Positions 52,666 to 62,413 of a stretch of DNA of 64,000 nucleotides are shown in pieces. The DNA lies in contig JAOTYD010000019.1 of NCBI GenBank assembly GCA_029862005.1, forward strand, positions 1 to 64,000, in the 5' to 3' direction. The stretch's first letter is position 1. Every line of letters begins with the position of its first letter. Position numbers and translations under genes: made by a program. Origin of the DNA: Gammaproteobacteria bacterium. GTDB lineage: Bacteria; Pseudomonadota; Gammaproteobacteria; GCA-001735895. The notes below the pieces were generated by a model. It made no database searches and was not told the origin of the DNA. It saw nothing but the letters and a program-made list of their open reading frames with translations.

Positions 52666-54339
52666 ATGGCAAAAAGCGATATCGAAATTGCACGTGAAGC
52701 AACCCTGAAACCGATTACCGAAATTGCGCAAAAGCTCGATATTCCACCCGAAGCTTGCAAGCCCTTCGGACACGACAAGGCGAAATTGACTTCAGAATTT
52801 ATTAATTCATTGCAGGGAAAAAAGGACGGCAAGTTGATTCTGGTTACCGCGATTTCTCCGACTCCGGCAGGCGAGGGCAAAACCACGACCACGGTCGGAC
52901 TGGGTGACGGGCTTAACAGCATCGGCAAGAAAGCCGTGATGTGTCTGCGCGAACCGAGCCTGGGCCCCTGCTTCGGAATGAAAGGTGGCGCCGCGGGCGG
53001 AGGATATGCCCAGGTCGTGCCGATGGAAGATATCAACCTGCATTTCACCGGGGATTTTCATGCCATCGGCGCGGCGCATAACCTGCTGTCGGCGCTGGTT
53101 GATAACCATGTCCAGTGGGATAATAAATCGGGGATTGATCCACGCCGTATCACCTGGAAGCGCGTCATGGATATGAACGACCGTACGTTGCGTGACATCA
53201 CCATTGGCCTCGGTGGTCCCGGCAACGGTACCCCGCGCGAGAGTGGTTTCGATATCACGGTTGCCTCCGAAATCATGGCTATTTTCTGTCTCGCCACCGA
53301 TCTCGACGATCTCGGACGCCGCATCGGCAATATTGTTGTCGGCTACACGCGTGATCAGAAACCGGTACATGCACGTGACGTCAATGCCCCGGGCGCGATG
53401 ACCGTGTTGCTCAAGGATGCATTCATGCCGAACCTGGTGCAGACGCTCGAAAATAATCCAGCCTTCATCCACGGCGGCCCGTTTGCCAATATCGCGCACG
53501 GTTGTAACTCGGTAATTGCTACTAAAACCGCGCTCAAGCTGGCCGATTACGTCGTTACCGAGGCCGGGTTTGGTGCCGATCTGGGTGCTGAAAAGTTCTT
53601 CGACATCAAGTGTCGCAAGGCAGGTTTGAGTCCGGATGCGGTGGTGCTGGTTGCGACTGCGCGAGCGCTCAAAATGCACGGTGGTGTCCCCAAGGACCAG
53701 CTTGCAGGTGAAAATGTCGAGGCCATCGTCAAGGGTTGCGATAATCTGGGTCGCCATATCCGCAACCTGAAACAGTTCGGCGTACCGGTAACGGTCGCGA
53801 TCAATCGTTTTTCCGCCGACACCGAGGGTGAACTAAAAGCAATCCGCGAGTTTTGCGACGAGTTCGGTGTCAAGGCCTTTGACTGTAACCACTGGGGCGA
53901 GGGCAGCAAGGGTACCCAGGAACTTTCCAAACATGTGGCCGAGGTTGCCGATTCCGGCCAGGCGCAGTTCCATACGTTGTACGATGACAAGATGCCGTTA
54001 TGGGACAAGGCACGTCACATCGCACGCTCGCTATACGGCGCGGACGATATTATCGCCGACAAAAAAGTCCGCGATCAGTTTGCCAAATTTGAAGCCGATG
54101 GTTATGGTCACTTCCCGGTTTGCATGGCCAAGACCCAGTACAGCTTTTCCACCGACCCTGCGCTGATGGGGGCGCCTAGCGGGCACGAAGTACCGATCCG
54201 CGAAGTTCGCCTGTCGGCGGGGGCCGAGTTCATCGTCGTGGTCTGTGGCGACATCATGACCATGCCAGGATTGCCACGGGTGCCGTCGGCGGACAATATT
54301 CATCTGAATGCGGATGGCCAGGTCGAGGGATTGTTCTAG
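52666..54339 (+). CDS. fhs: Formate-tetrahydrofolate ligase
   Basis: ATP-dependent formyl-THF synthetase, 557 residues from ATG 52666 (SD TTTGGAGA, about 6 bases). The P-loop is [22 protein letters not shown] near 65, followed by [23 protein letters not shown] and [16 protein letters not shown], all FTHFS signatures; [17 protein letters not shown] and [10 protein letters not shown] are further along. In methylated-amine catabolism by heterotrophs this enzyme runs toward formate and ATP, taking 10-formyl-THF made by FolD. Position at the end of the island fits that use. Confidence 0.97.
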   Translation: MAKSDIEIAREATLKPITEIAQKLDIPPEACKPFGHDKAKLTSEFINSLQGKKDGKLILVTAISPTPAGEGKTTTTVGLGDGLNSIGKKAVMCLREPSLGPCFGMKGGAAGGGYAQVVPMEDINLHFTGDFHAIGAAHNLLSALVDNHVQWDNKSGIDPRRITWKRVMDMNDRTLRDITIGLGGPGNGTPRESGFDITVASEIMAIFCLATDLDDLGRRIGNIVVGYTRDQKPVHARDVNAPGAMTVLLKDAFMPNLVQTLENNPAFIHGGPFANIAHGCNSVIATKTALKLADYVVTEAGFGADLGAEKFFDIKCRKAGLSPDAVVLVATARALKMHGGVPKDQLAGENVEAIVKGCDNLGRHIRNLKQFGVPVTVAINRFSADTEGELKAIREFCDEFGVKAFDCNHWGEGSKGTQELSKHVAEVADSGQAQFHTLYDDKMPLWDKARHIARSLYGADDIIADKKVRDQFAKFEADGYGHFPVCMAKTQYSFSTDPALMGAPSGHEVPIREVRLSAGAEFIVVVCGDIMTMPGLPRVPSADNIHLNADGQVEGLF

Positions 54340-54378
54340 TTAGACGAAACTGTCCCCGAAGTTGGAACGTATTCATTT

Positions 54379-54906
54379 ATGGACGCCAACGAACAGTATC
54401 AAAATTTTATCGCCTGGCAATGCCGGCTGCGGAAGCTCGCCATGCGCGAACGGGATGGTCGCCCCAGTGCGGGCATGAGCGCCGGCATCCATGCGGTCGT
54501 GGGTGGTGACGAGCAGGCGCGGATCAACTTCCTGATCAATCGCGCAGATTCTGCCGATCGCACCAGCGAGTTCCGCCATATCATTCGTAAAACACACGAT
54601 TCGAGCCAGTGGGTCAAGAATGGCCTGCGTATACTCGCCGAACTGCACTACCACGAAACCGATCAGTTCGTGAATGAATTGACCGCCGTGTTCAGTCACG
54701 ATTCTTCAATCGCTTACGCGCTGCTCAAGGCGGGTCGATGCCAACTGCGGTTTGCGGAGGCCAGTATCGAGCATGCCTTCGATTTTGATGTCAGGTCGCT
54801 GGACCGGAACGACGAACTGTTCCAGGCGACCTACTGGCATAATCACCTGTTCAACCCGACGCTGCCGGGCAAGGTGCGGGTGCTCGCTTTCTCGCCGCGT
54901 TTATAA
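54379..54906 (+). CDS. Hypothetical protein downstream of fhs
   Basis: A 175-residue soluble protein beginning MDANEQYQNFIAWQCRLRKLAMRE and rich in His and Arg. Notable stretches are FRHIIRKTHDS, LRILAELHYHETDQFVNELTA and a C-terminal FQATYWHNHLFNPTLPG. I do not recognise the family. It starts 39 bases after fhs and its end overlaps the convergent amidotransferase gene by 6 bases. Co-transcription with fhs suggests a link to C1 or amine metabolism, which is inference only. Confidence 0.7.
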   Translation: MDANEQYQNFIAWQCRLRKLAMRERDGRPSAGMSAGIHAVVGGDEQARINFLINRADSADRTSEFRHIIRKTHDSSQWVKNGLRILAELHYHETDQFVNELTAVFSHDSSIAYALLKAGRCQLRFAEASIEHAFDFDVRSLDRNDELFQATYWHNHLFNPTLPGKVRVLAFSPRL

Positions 54907-55623
54907 GATCTGCTTGAAGTTTTCGTAGAGTAGTTTCGCCAGCCGGTTCATCTCCGGCATCTCGGCACGGGCCGTCTGGTCGAATGCTTCGAGGGCGTCG
55001 GCGCCGAGGCTGTCTTCCAGCGCAGCCCTGTACTCCGGGATACAGCCCCACTGCATTACCGTGTCGGCGCGCACTTCGACGTGAAACTGTACCGCGTAGG
55101 CGTGGTTGCGATACTTGAATATCTGGTACCGGGTACTGGCCGATGAACCGAGCACGGTCACCCCGGTGTTGGATTCGAGATCGCGCACTTCGTAGGAATG
55201 CCACTGTACCGCCTTGATGGATTCGGGGTAGCCACCGAACAGCAGGTCCTGCCGTGCCGCCGGGGTCATGTCGATATCCAGTACACCGATTTCGGATGGT
55301 TCGGACTTGACCACCTTGCCACCCAGGACTTCTCCGAGTAACTGACAGCCGAGACAAAACCCGAGGAAGGGTTTACCCATATCGACGACCCATTCATGGA
55401 TGCGTTTTTTCTCTTCGATGAGCCACGGGTGTTCGTCTTCCATCCAGGTGTCCATCGGACCGCCCATGCACAGCATCGCGTCGAACCCGGACAGGTCGGC
55501 CGGTATGGTTTCGCCTTCGTCTAGTTCTATCTGGGTCAGTTGCCAGCCATCAGCTTCCATCAAGTCCTTGATGTAGCCCGGATCCTCGACTGCGATATGT
55601 TGCAACACCAGTATATTTTTCAT
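54901..55623 (-). CDS. Class I glutamine amidotransferase-like protein
   Basis: A 240-residue free-standing class I amidotransferase/gamma-glutamyl hydrolase-like protein. The nucleophile is in GFCLGCQLLGE near residue 92, and the His/Glu pair lies in VQFHVE near 178; FDAMLCMGGPMD near 50 is the oxyanion strand. Relatives include GuaA-N-like proteins and PuuD-type gamma-glutamyl hydrolases. It is the last of three minus-strand genes, overlapping the GGCT-like gene by four bases (ATGA), with SD GGAG. The pairing with a gamma-glutamyl cyclotransferase suggests gamma-glutamyl compound breakdown; this is inference. Confidence 0.87.
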   Translation of the reverse strand: MKNILVLQHIAVEDPGYIKDLMEADGWQLTQIELDEGETIPADLSGFDAMLCMGGPMDTWMEDEHPWLIEEKKRIHEWVVDMGKPFLGFCLGCQLLGEVLGGKVVKSEPSEIGVLDIDMTPAARQDLLFGGYPESIKAVQWHSYEVRDLESNTGVTVLGSSASTRYQIFKYRNHAYAVQFHVEVRADTVMQWGCIPEYRAALEDSLGADALEAFDQTARAEMPEMNRLAKLLYENFKQIL

Positions 55624-56126
55624 GGGTTCTCCGGATAGATTGCAAGCTCGCGATGGTGACGTTCCGCATCGTGATCATCGATCGACGGCGTCACGCGAAT
55701 ATGTTCGACGTAGTGTAGCGGCAAGTCGTGTTCCAGCGCACCGCGCAGTACGTGTTCCTTGTACCAGTGATATGGCTGTCGCCGTTGATCGATTTCGATT
55801 CCATAGTAGGTAAAGACTTCGATGACTTCGCCATGTAGCGCGGTAACCTGGATTTCTCTGCGTTCGTAGCCGATCCCGGCGCCTTCGTAGGCATCGAGCT
55901 CCAGCTTTTCGTCGTGCGTCACCAGGTAAACCACACCGTAGACGGCATCTTCCGGGTTGCCGGTAAAGGCAATGTCGCACTTGCCCGATAGATCCTGGCC
56001 TTTCTTGTGCCAGCAAAGCCGATGCTGCTGTAAAATGGCGACGCAATGCTTGGTGGCCTCGGGAATTCGCTCCAGCAGGCGCGTACTCGACAGATTGGAG
56101 CCGAAGGCGAAATAGTTAATCTTCAT
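55620..56126 (-). CDS. Gamma-glutamylcyclotransferase family protein
   Basis: A 168-residue GGCT-fold protein. The substrate-binding loop YFAFGSNLSSTRL at residues 5-17 and the catalytic glutamate in LDAYEGAGIGY near 80 are both present, so it may release 5-oxoproline from gamma-glutamyl compounds. The C-terminal part HWYKEHVLRGALEHDLP matches the usual continuation of the family. Overlaps the amidotransferase by four bases and the membrane protein gene upstream by 11 bases, forming a tight operon. Confidence 0.85.
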   Translation of the reverse strand: MKINYFAFGSNLSSTRLLERIPEATKHCVAILQQHRLCWHKKGQDLSGKCDIAFTGNPEDAVYGVVYLVTHDEKLELDAYEGAGIGYERREIQVTALHGEVIEVFTYYGIEIDQRRQPYHWYKEHVLRGALEHDLPLHYVEHIRVTPSIDDHDAERHHRELAIYPENP

Positions 56127-56658
56127 TGGTATCTGCCGCAGCCTGTTCCCGTCTGGAATAAAGCTGGTTGACGCTCGGCTGGATTAGCCAGATACCGAGC
56201 GGGAAGATGAATAGCAGGAAAAAGGTGCTGCTGAAGATCATGAAATCGGCGTCCTCGTTTTCCTGCAGCGATTTGAGTTGGCGCGCGGTGTACCAGAGAC
56301 CGTAAAAGATGCCCACCATTGAAACCATGTGCATCGGCAGCAGCCATATCGGTGGCCTTGATGGCGCGCCGTGCTGGAGTTGCGGGATATAGAGGAAGAT
56401 GTACATCAACAGGTAGACGATCGGAAGCGCGAAACCGGCCGCGCAGGGTAACGGGCTGCGTTGACGCGCCTCGGGTAGCTGCCGGTTCGACCAGGCGCCA
56501 ACACTGAACATCCAGCCAAACAGGACCAGCATCATGAACAAACCGATAGTGGCCACTACCAGGGGCTCCATCGGGATATCGAACATCAGGCTCATGATGG
56601 TCGGCAGCGCCAGCATCAGGAACAGTTCCCAGTGGCGCAGTTTGAGAAAAAATGTCAT
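56116..56658 (-). CDS. Hypothetical membrane protein with five predicted segments
   Basis: An inner-membrane protein of about 180 residues with hydrophobic stretches near residues 10-28, 35-55, 75-95, 105-125 and 140-160. It has no recognised domain. ATG 56658 is my choice; a GTG ten codons upstream (56688) is preceded by TATAAT and could be used. Heads the operon with the GGCT-like and amidotransferase genes. Confidence 0.65.
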   Translation of the reverse strand: MTFFLKLRHWELFLMLALPTIMSLMFDIPMEPLVVATIGLFMMLVLFGWMFSVGAWSNRQLPEARQRSPLPCAAGFALPIVYLLMYIFLYIPQLQHGAPSRPPIWLLPMHMVSMVGIFYGLWYTARQLKSLQENEDADFMIFSSTFFLLFIFPLGIWLIQPSVNQLYSRREQAAADTNED

Positions 56659-56737
56659 GCGCGGAGTTTCAGTCTTTTGATACCGCACAATTATAAAGGG
56701 GCATGCTTTTCAACAAAAGCACACTAACTCAGGGGAT

Positions 56738-58585
56738 TCAGGCGGCGCTACTGCGTGAAGCGCGCTTGCGCTCGTGCTCGAGCAGCAGTTTTTTACGAAT
56801 GCGAATGCTCTTCGGCGTTACTTCGACCAGCTCATCGTCGTCGATGAATTCCAGTGCCTGCTCGAGCGTCATTTTCACCGGCCTTGTCAGGACCAGGTTT
56901 TCGTCGGTGCCGGCAGCCCGGATGTTGGTGAGTTGCTTGGCCTTGAGCGGGTTTACCACGAGGTCATTGGCGCGGCTGTGAATACCGACGACCATGCCTT
57001 CGTAAACCGGCTCCGCATGCCCGATCATCAGGCGGCCGCGTTCCTGCAGGTTGAACAACGCGTACGCAAGCGCCTTACCGGTTGCGGTTGAAATGAGGAC
57101 ACCATTCTGCCGTTGGCCGATGGCGCCCTCGATGCGAGGACCATAATGATCGTAAATATGATAGATAAGCCCGGTTCCCGAGCTCAGCGTCATGAACTCG
57201 GCCTGGAATCCGATCAATCCGCGCGAAGGTATCACGTAGTCCAGGCGAACCCGCCCGCGACCATCTGGCAGTATATCCTTGAGGTCAGCCTTGCGCTTGC
57301 CGAGCGCCTCCATGACTGCTCCCTGGTAGGGTTCCTCGACGTCGACCGTCAGCTGTTCGTAGGGCTCGCAATCGACGCCTTCGATTTCCCGTATGATGAC
57401 CTCGGGACGCGAGACGGATAACTCGTAACCCTCGCGCCGCATATTTTCAATAAGGATGCCGAGGTGCAGTTCACCGCGTCCACTGACGCGAAACCGGTCG
57501 GCATCTTCGAGTTGCTCGACGCGAAGCGCGACATTGTGCAGGCATTCGCGGCACAATCTTTCCTCTATCTGCCGGGAAGTCAGGAATTTTCCATCCTTAC
57601 CGGAAAATGGTGAGTTGTTTACGCTGAAGGTCATGCTGACAGTCGGTTCGTCCACCGTCAGTTGTGGCAAGGCCTCGACCTGGTTGCGATCGCACAGGGT
57701 ATCGGAAATGTAGAGCTCCTCGATTCCTGAGAAAACGATAATGTCACCCGCCTCGGCAGTTTCGGTTTCCACCCGCTGCAGACCATCGAAGCCGAACAAT
57801 TGCATCATACGTCCATCACGCTGTTTGCCATCGGCGCCGACAATCTTGATCGCGGTATTCCGCGACACGCGGCCGCGGGTAATGCGACCGATGCCGAGGA
57901 CGCCCTTGTAGCTGTCGTAATCAAGACTCGAGACCTGTAATTGAAAGGGTCCATCGAGTTCGACCTCTGGCGGCACTACATGATCGATAATTGCCTCGAA
58001 TAGAGGCTTCATGTCACCGTTACGGTCTTTGTCGTTGTTGCTCGCATAACCTTCGAGTGCCGATGCGTAGATCACCGGAAAGTCGAGCTGCTGATCGGTT
58101 GCGCCGAGTCGGTCGAACAGGTTGAAGACCTGGTCGATCACCCAGTCCGGGCGCGCACCTTCCCGGTCGATCTTGTTGATAACGACAATGGGCGTAAATC
58201 CCATCGCGAAAGCTTTCTGGGTAACGAAGCGGGTTTGCGGCATTGGCCCTTCGACCGCATCCACCAGCAATAACACCGAATCAACCATTGACAGGATACG
58301 CTCGACCTCACCACCGAAATCGGCATGACCCGGAGTATCGACGATATTGATGTGGTAATCACGGTTGTGCTGCTCGTCACGCCAGTTGATTGCAGTATTC
58401 TTGGAAAGGATGGTAATCCCGCGCTCTTTTTCGAGATCGTTCGTATCCATCATGCGATCGCTGATCTCGGCACGGGCGTCCAGGGTGCCTGACTGGCGCA
58501 GCAACTGGTCGACCAGCGTGGTTTTGCCGTGATCGACATGCGCGATGATTGCGATATTTCGCAGGTTTTCTCGGTGCGTATTCAT
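56738..58585 (-). CDS. typA: Ribosome-binding GTPase TypA/BipA
   Basis: Translational GTPase of 615 residues involved in ribosome assembly and stress adaptation. G-domain motifs are [15 protein letters not shown] (G1) near 15, ERGITI (G2) near 55, [11 protein letters not shown] (G3) near 85 and NKID (G4) near 138. The EF-G-like domains III-V follow and the BipA-specific C-terminal domain contains [15 protein letters not shown] and [24 protein letters not shown]. Full length with no anomalies. It is a single minus-strand gene. Confidence 0.97.
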   Translation of the reverse strand: MNTHRENLRNIAIIAHVDHGKTTLVDQLLRQSGTLDARAEISDRMMDTNDLEKERGITILSKNTAINWRDEQHNRDYHINIVDTPGHADFGGEVERILSMVDSVLLLVDAVEGPMPQTRFVTQKAFAMGFTPIVVINKIDREGARPDWVIDQVFNLFDRLGATDQQLDFPVIYASALEGYASNNDKDRNGDMKPLFEAIIDHVVPPEVELDGPFQLQVSSLDYDSYKGVLGIGRITRGRVSRNTAIKIVGADGKQRDGRMMQLFGFDGLQRVETETAEAGDIIVFSGIEELYISDTLCDRNQVEALPQLTVDEPTVSMTFSVNNSPFSGKDGKFLTSRQIEERLCRECLHNVALRVEQLEDADRFRVSGRGELHLGILIENMRREGYELSVSRPEVIIREIEGVDCEPYEQLTVDVEEPYQGAVMEALGKRKADLKDILPDGRGRVRLDYVIPSRGLIGFQAEFMTLSSGTGLIYHIYDHYGPRIEGAIGQRQNGVLISTATGKALAYALFNLQERGRLMIGHAEPVYEGMVVGIHSRANDLVVNPLKAKQLTNIRAAGTDENLVLTRPVKMTLEQALEFIDDDELVEVTPKSIRIRKKLLLEHERKRASRSSAA

Positions 58586-58755
58586 AGGGATAAGCAGGGC
58601 GGGTTGAGGCGCGCGATTATAATGATGTGGCGCGATACCACAAGTGAGGAATTCACACTAAAGTACCAGCAGCCTGTTGGTTTTCGTGAGGATGCTGGAG
58701 ACCGACTGGCGGATTTGAGACGGATGTATCCGGCTTGCGGCTGGAGTTCGCAGAT

Positions 58756-59085
58756 TTACCGGCCGTAATAGGTTTTTATAACCCGGTAGGTTTGTGGATC
58801 GATCGTGAATATTAACCGGTTTTCGGTAGCGCCCATCTCTTTGGTCTGCAAGCTCACGAATAACTTTGATTCTTCCGTCTGAACACAAACAAACTCACCA
58901 TTTTCATCGTTAATCTTGCTGAGCGCTTCCTGGGTTACGAGATTCCCGGATTGCTTGTCCATTTCTGCAATAACGGCATCAACCGCGAGGCCGCATCGAA
59001 ACGAAACCACTTCTTCGACCAATTCCTCCGAATACAGCATCGGGGAAGCTATTACCAGTATAATTGCCAGGAAAGATTTCTGCAT
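58756..59085 (-). CDS. Small periplasmic protein of unknown function
   Basis: A 109-residue protein from ATG 59085 with a signal peptide (SFLAIILVIASPMLYS, cleavage after about residue 19). Two cysteines (SFRCGLAVD and FVCVQTE) could pair. The mature part is a small alpha/beta domain. Not recognised. It lies downstream of apbE in the same direction, 112 bases away, so it may belong to the ApbE cluster. Confidence 0.6.
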   Translation of the reverse strand: MQKSFLAIILVIASPMLYSEELVEEVVSFRCGLAVDAVIAEMDKQSGNLVTQEALSKINDENGEFVCVQTEESKLFVSLQTKEMGATENRLIFTIDPQTYRVIKTYYGR

Positions 59086-59197
59086 GTTCTCAAGTACCTG
59101 ATGAAGTCTTAACCAGTGGCGGCTAATGTTAGCACGGGTGTTGTCGAGAATCGGCTTCTGCAAGCAGTGGATTATCTAGTTACCCGAACGATCAAGC

Positions 59198-60109
59198 TTA
59201 CGCATCTGCTCGGTAGCACCAGTACTTGATATCTTGTTGATCGAGGAACTGTTCAGCGTCTTTTCCCTGCATCATCGCCAGCGTTGACAGAATTCCGGCC
59301 TCGGTACAGGTTGCCGCCGCAACGGTTACCGACAGCGGCGACCCGGGATTAGGCCATCCGGTTTTTGGATTCAGGATATGACCGTATCGGATTCCTTCGT
59401 GTTCAATAAACTTGAACACGTCACCACTGGTTGCGAGGGCACCATTTTTCAATTGAATCACCGCGGTGGCGTCACCCGGTCGATTCGGGTCCTCGATTCC
59501 GGTCAACCACGACGATCCGTCAGCCATCGGGCCGCTGGCACTGCAGTCACCACCGAAGTTAACCATGAAACTGTTATCGGCTTTGCTTTTAAGCAGGGTC
59601 AGAGTCGAGTCGACCGCGTATTCCTTGCCAATGCCGCCTAAATCGATTTCCATGCCCTTTGGCAGCGTCAGGTTGGGGCTGTCCCAGTTCACTTTATCCC
59701 AGCCGATGTCAGGTAGCAGATCTTCGACCTCTTGTTGCGTTGGAATGCTGCCGTGCCGGCTAAAGTCCCAGGCTCGTCGCAAGATCCCCGAGGTGACATC
59801 AAACCAGCCCTCGCTCAGGCTATAGCAGTGTTGAGCAAAATCCAGCAGGCGCGCGGTCTCCGGATCCACCGCGACGGTTCCGCCACCCTGGTTGATCTGG
59901 TAGATGATGTTGTCGTCGCGATAGCGGCTGAATTTTTGCTCGATGCGGTTTGCTTCCTGCTGCGCCAGTGCAATTAGATCCTGTGCCCGCGCTTCCTGGT
60001 CACATTCGATCAGGACTTCGCAGGGGCTGGCCATACACCGAAACTGGCCGATCCACAGTTTACCGCGCCGCGATATCTTCAGGGGACTTGCAACCCATTC
60101 GTGATTCAT
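59198..60109 (-). CDS. apbE: FAD:protein FMN transferase ApbE
   Basis: An ApbE-family flavin transferase of about 303 residues, attaching FMN to threonine of target proteins in the periplasm. Motifs are FSRYRDDNIIYQIN near 70, GWFDVTSG near 110, EIDLGGIGKEYAVD near 165, MVNFGGDCSASG near 192 and ATSGD near 235. No export signal or lipobox is obvious, so location is uncertain. I use ATG 60109; GTG 60139 is possible. It is in the TlpA-DUF4266-DUF3570-ApbE cluster. Confidence 0.92.
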   Translation of the reverse strand: MNHEWVASPLKISRRGKLWIGQFRCMASPCEVLIECDQEARAQDLIALAQQEANRIEQKFSRYRDDNIIYQINQGGGTVAVDPETARLLDFAQHCYSLSEGWFDVTSGILRRAWDFSRHGSIPTQQEVEDLLPDIGWDKVNWDSPNLTLPKGMEIDLGGIGKEYAVDSTLTLLKSKADNSFMVNFGGDCSASGPMADGSSWLTGIEDPNRPGDATAVIQLKNGALATSGDVFKFIEHEGIRYGHILNPKTGWPNPGSPLSVTVAAATCTEAGILSTLAMMQGKDAEQFLDQQDIKYWCYRADA

Positions 60110-60240
60110 GTCTGCGTGTAAAAAATGCGCTTCCCGCACTGCGATATTTAACTATAGACTAGCTTTTGCACGATAGTTGCATCTTGACCTGGGGCATTGA
60201 GGCGCAACACAAGAAGGACCGAATACCGACCCCTGGCCTG

Positions 60241-61491
60241 TTACCATTCAAACGAGTAGGTAAACTGGACTATCGTTGCCTCGACATCAGGATAGAGGTC
60301 CTGCTGGGCCAGCTGTCCAAAGGCCTCGGACGGTGACGAATCTCCCGATTGCAGGTACTGTTCCAATCGTACCGACCAGTGGTGCTGGTCACTGATCTGC
60401 TTGCCGAATTTTACCCCGACCGTGGTGGCTTCCATCTCACCAAGACGGTAGTCGGCACTGGCCTCGGCCGGCACCGGTTCCCCGTCGCGCAGGAAGTAAT
60501 GATAAAAGTCGGCCTCTGTTTGCTGGTACCAGCGCAGATGCGGTTCGATAAAGTAACCTTCGTTTAGCCTGAAGCGGTAGGTAAAATCAAACGTGTTCGA
60601 GTCGACGCCCCAGTCGTCAGTCATAAACCGGTATGACGCGGTAAAAATATCCTTGTTGGCAAACATTTTCTTGTATTTACCGTAAATACTCTGGCGCGAG
60701 CGGCTGTCAGGTCGGTTCTCGAATAACTGGTTGCTTGGCTCACCGGTGGTATTGTCGACGACGCTGACAAACTTGTAGGGATCGGTCAGGTAACCATCGG
60801 ATTCACTCAGGGAAAGATTAACCTGGAACAGGCTGGTTCTGTCGATGACCTGGGTCACTCCGAATATCAGGTCAAGAATGTTGCGGGTGTCGGAGCTGTC
60901 TCCCTTGTCCTGATCCACCATCCTGGTGAGTGGATTAGGAACACCCCCAACCGGATCAAAGTCATCCAGCTCGATATTGATGCCATAGGAATAGGTCGTG
61001 TTCTTCTGGTTGGTGTCGTGCTGCCACATGGCGTTGCCGCTAATCGAAGTAAAGTCGTATTCCTTGGAAACGTTGAATCCGAGATTGCTGCGATTGTTGC
61101 GATCAATTGGTTTTTCCCAGTTCATGCTGAAGGCAACCCGGGTATCCTTGAAGGTGTCATCGAGTGGCGTTTCGTTTGCATCAACATCATAGGATCCCTT
61201 GCCCGAAGGACGGGTAAATGTCTGTACCGTCGTCGATGGCACTGCACCCGTTGCCGAGGCGCCGGTCAGGCTGTCAACGACCAGTTTCATCGACAGGCTC
61301 TCGTCATCGCCAAGATCCTTGGTGGCGCTGATAACAGGTTCGACAGCTTCAATCCGGTCGTTGTCTTCAGCGTAGAAAAGTATCGCACTGTCGATGTCCC
61401 AGCCGTTATCCGCCGCTTGCGTAGGACTACCGAGTAAAGTGCAGGTCGCCGCAGAAAGTATGCCTGCAATTTTCTTTTTCTTTAATTGCAT
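60241..61491 (-). CDS. DUF3570 beta-barrel outer membrane protein
   Basis: A 416-residue protein with a signal peptide (KKIAGILSAATCTLLGSPTQA, about residues 6-26) and a DUF3570 body of alternating aromatic strands ending in a C-terminal aromatic, VQFTYSFEW, the usual outer-membrane insertion signal. The region WDIDSAILFYAEDNDRIEAVEPVI is a DUF3570 hallmark. It overlaps the DUF4266 gene by 10 bases. The family's role is unknown, but it is widely co-localised with ApbE and a thioredoxin-like protein. Confidence 0.88.
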   Translation of the reverse strand: MQLKKKKIAGILSAATCTLLGSPTQAADNGWDIDSAILFYAEDNDRIEAVEPVISATKDLGDDESLSMKLVVDSLTGASATGAVPSTTVQTFTRPSGKGSYDVDANETPLDDTFKDTRVAFSMNWEKPIDRNNRSNLGFNVSKEYDFTSISGNAMWQHDTNQKNTTYSYGINIELDDFDPVGGVPNPLTRMVDQDKGDSSDTRNILDLIFGVTQVIDRTSLFQVNLSLSESDGYLTDPYKFVSVVDNTTGEPSNQLFENRPDSRSRQSIYGKYKKMFANKDIFTASYRFMTDDWGVDSNTFDFTYRFRLNEGYFIEPHLRWYQQTEADFYHYFLRDGEPVPAEASADYRLGEMEATTVGVKFGKQISDQHHWSVRLEQYLQSGDSSPSEAFGQLAQQDLYPDVEATIVQFTYSFEW

Positions 61492-61703
61492 CCGCAGCCA
61501 CCGCCGGCAAATCCCTGGCCACCGCTGGAGGCTTCTTTACTGAAGTAAATGTGTTCATCGAAGGCGAGGTCGAGCGCATCCGCGTCTATCAGCATGTCTT
61601 CGCGTGCCAGCAGGTTACGCTCCCAGGGCTTAACGCCGAGGGACGAACAACCACTCGCGCCGATCAGCGCGCACAGAATCAATGAGCAGAGCCTGGTTTT
61701 CAT
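61482..61703 (-). CDS. DUF4266 lipoprotein
   Basis: A 73-residue lipoprotein with lipobox IGASGC (lipidated Cys near residue 19), followed by the DUF4266 core VKPWERNLLAREDML and a C-terminal SSGGQGFAGGGCGCN with the characteristic GGGCGCN end. The family is small and almost always next to DUF3570. It overlaps the TlpA-like gene by four bases and the DUF3570 gene by ten. Confidence 0.9.
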   Translation of the reverse strand: MKTRLCSLILCALIGASGCSSLGVKPWERNLLAREDMLIDADALDLAFDEHIYFSKEASSGGQGFAGGGCGCN

Positions 61704-62137
61704 AGTAACTCCTCGATTTCGCGTTCGTATTTTTCGATATGCTTGGTATAGAAACCAATATGTTTCTTTACTACCTTGCCGCTGCTGTCGATCAGGTAGG
61801 AAGTAGGCATGCCTTCAATTTTGAACTGCTCGGCAATTTGCCCGCTGGGATCGTGATAGATATCGAAATTAGCCGGGACCTTGCTGAGAAACTGGTGCAT
61901 CGCTTCAGATTCGGCATCGAGGTTTATCGTGATAACAGTAAAATTTTCAGCCGGATACTTGCTCATCAGGTTGTTCATCCACGGGAAGGATCTCTGGCAG
62001 GGCTTGCACCAGGAAGCCCAGAAATCCAGGTAAACGACTTTACCCTGGTGGTTCTTCAGATCCAGCTGGCTGATGTTGTAGATCTCGGCCTGCACCGGGG
62101 AGGTAGCCAACAGTATCAATAGCAGTATCATTCTCAT
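61700..62137 (-). CDS. TlpA/ResA-like periplasmic thioredoxin
   Basis: A protein of about 145 residues with a signal peptide (MILLLILLATSPVQA) and a thioredoxin fold with the redox pair in FWASWCKPCQRSFP near 45-58, and cis-proline segment EGMPTSYLID near 115. It probably reduces or oxidises periplasmic cysteines in the cluster, such as those of the DUF4266 protein. I use ATG 62137; a TTG two codons upstream (62143) lies closer to GAGG and is possible. First gene of the cluster. Confidence 0.9.
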   Translation of the reverse strand: MRMILLLILLATSPVQAEIYNISQLDLKNHQGKVVYLDFWASWCKPCQRSFPWMNNLMSKYPAENFTVITINLDAESEAMHQFLSKVPANFDIYHDPSGQIAEQFKIEGMPTSYLIDSSGKVVKKHIGFYTKHIEKYEREIEELL

Positions 62138-62413
62138 ATCCAACGTCCTCGGGTTTTCCCTATTTGGTACCAGCTGAGAATAGTAACATTTGGTTCCTTA
62201 ACAAATTCTTAAGAAATGAAAATTATTCCGGGGATCGTCCGTCCTTCGAATTCGGTACCAGGCCGGGCTTTTACATGGTGAGCCGACATCCATATCGATG
62301 CTAATTCGCCGATTTCTCAGGCCTGCGAAACGGTTTCGCCCGAATCATCGATCATCGACGTTGAACTCGTCGACCGGGAGAGGGTCTTAGCTTCTATTTC
62401 GAGGTACTTAAAT

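Noticed and set aside
56704-56721. Terminator for typA (TGCTTTT/AAAAGCA hairpin)
   Set aside because: The stem is only 7 bp and the T run does not follow on the minus strand.
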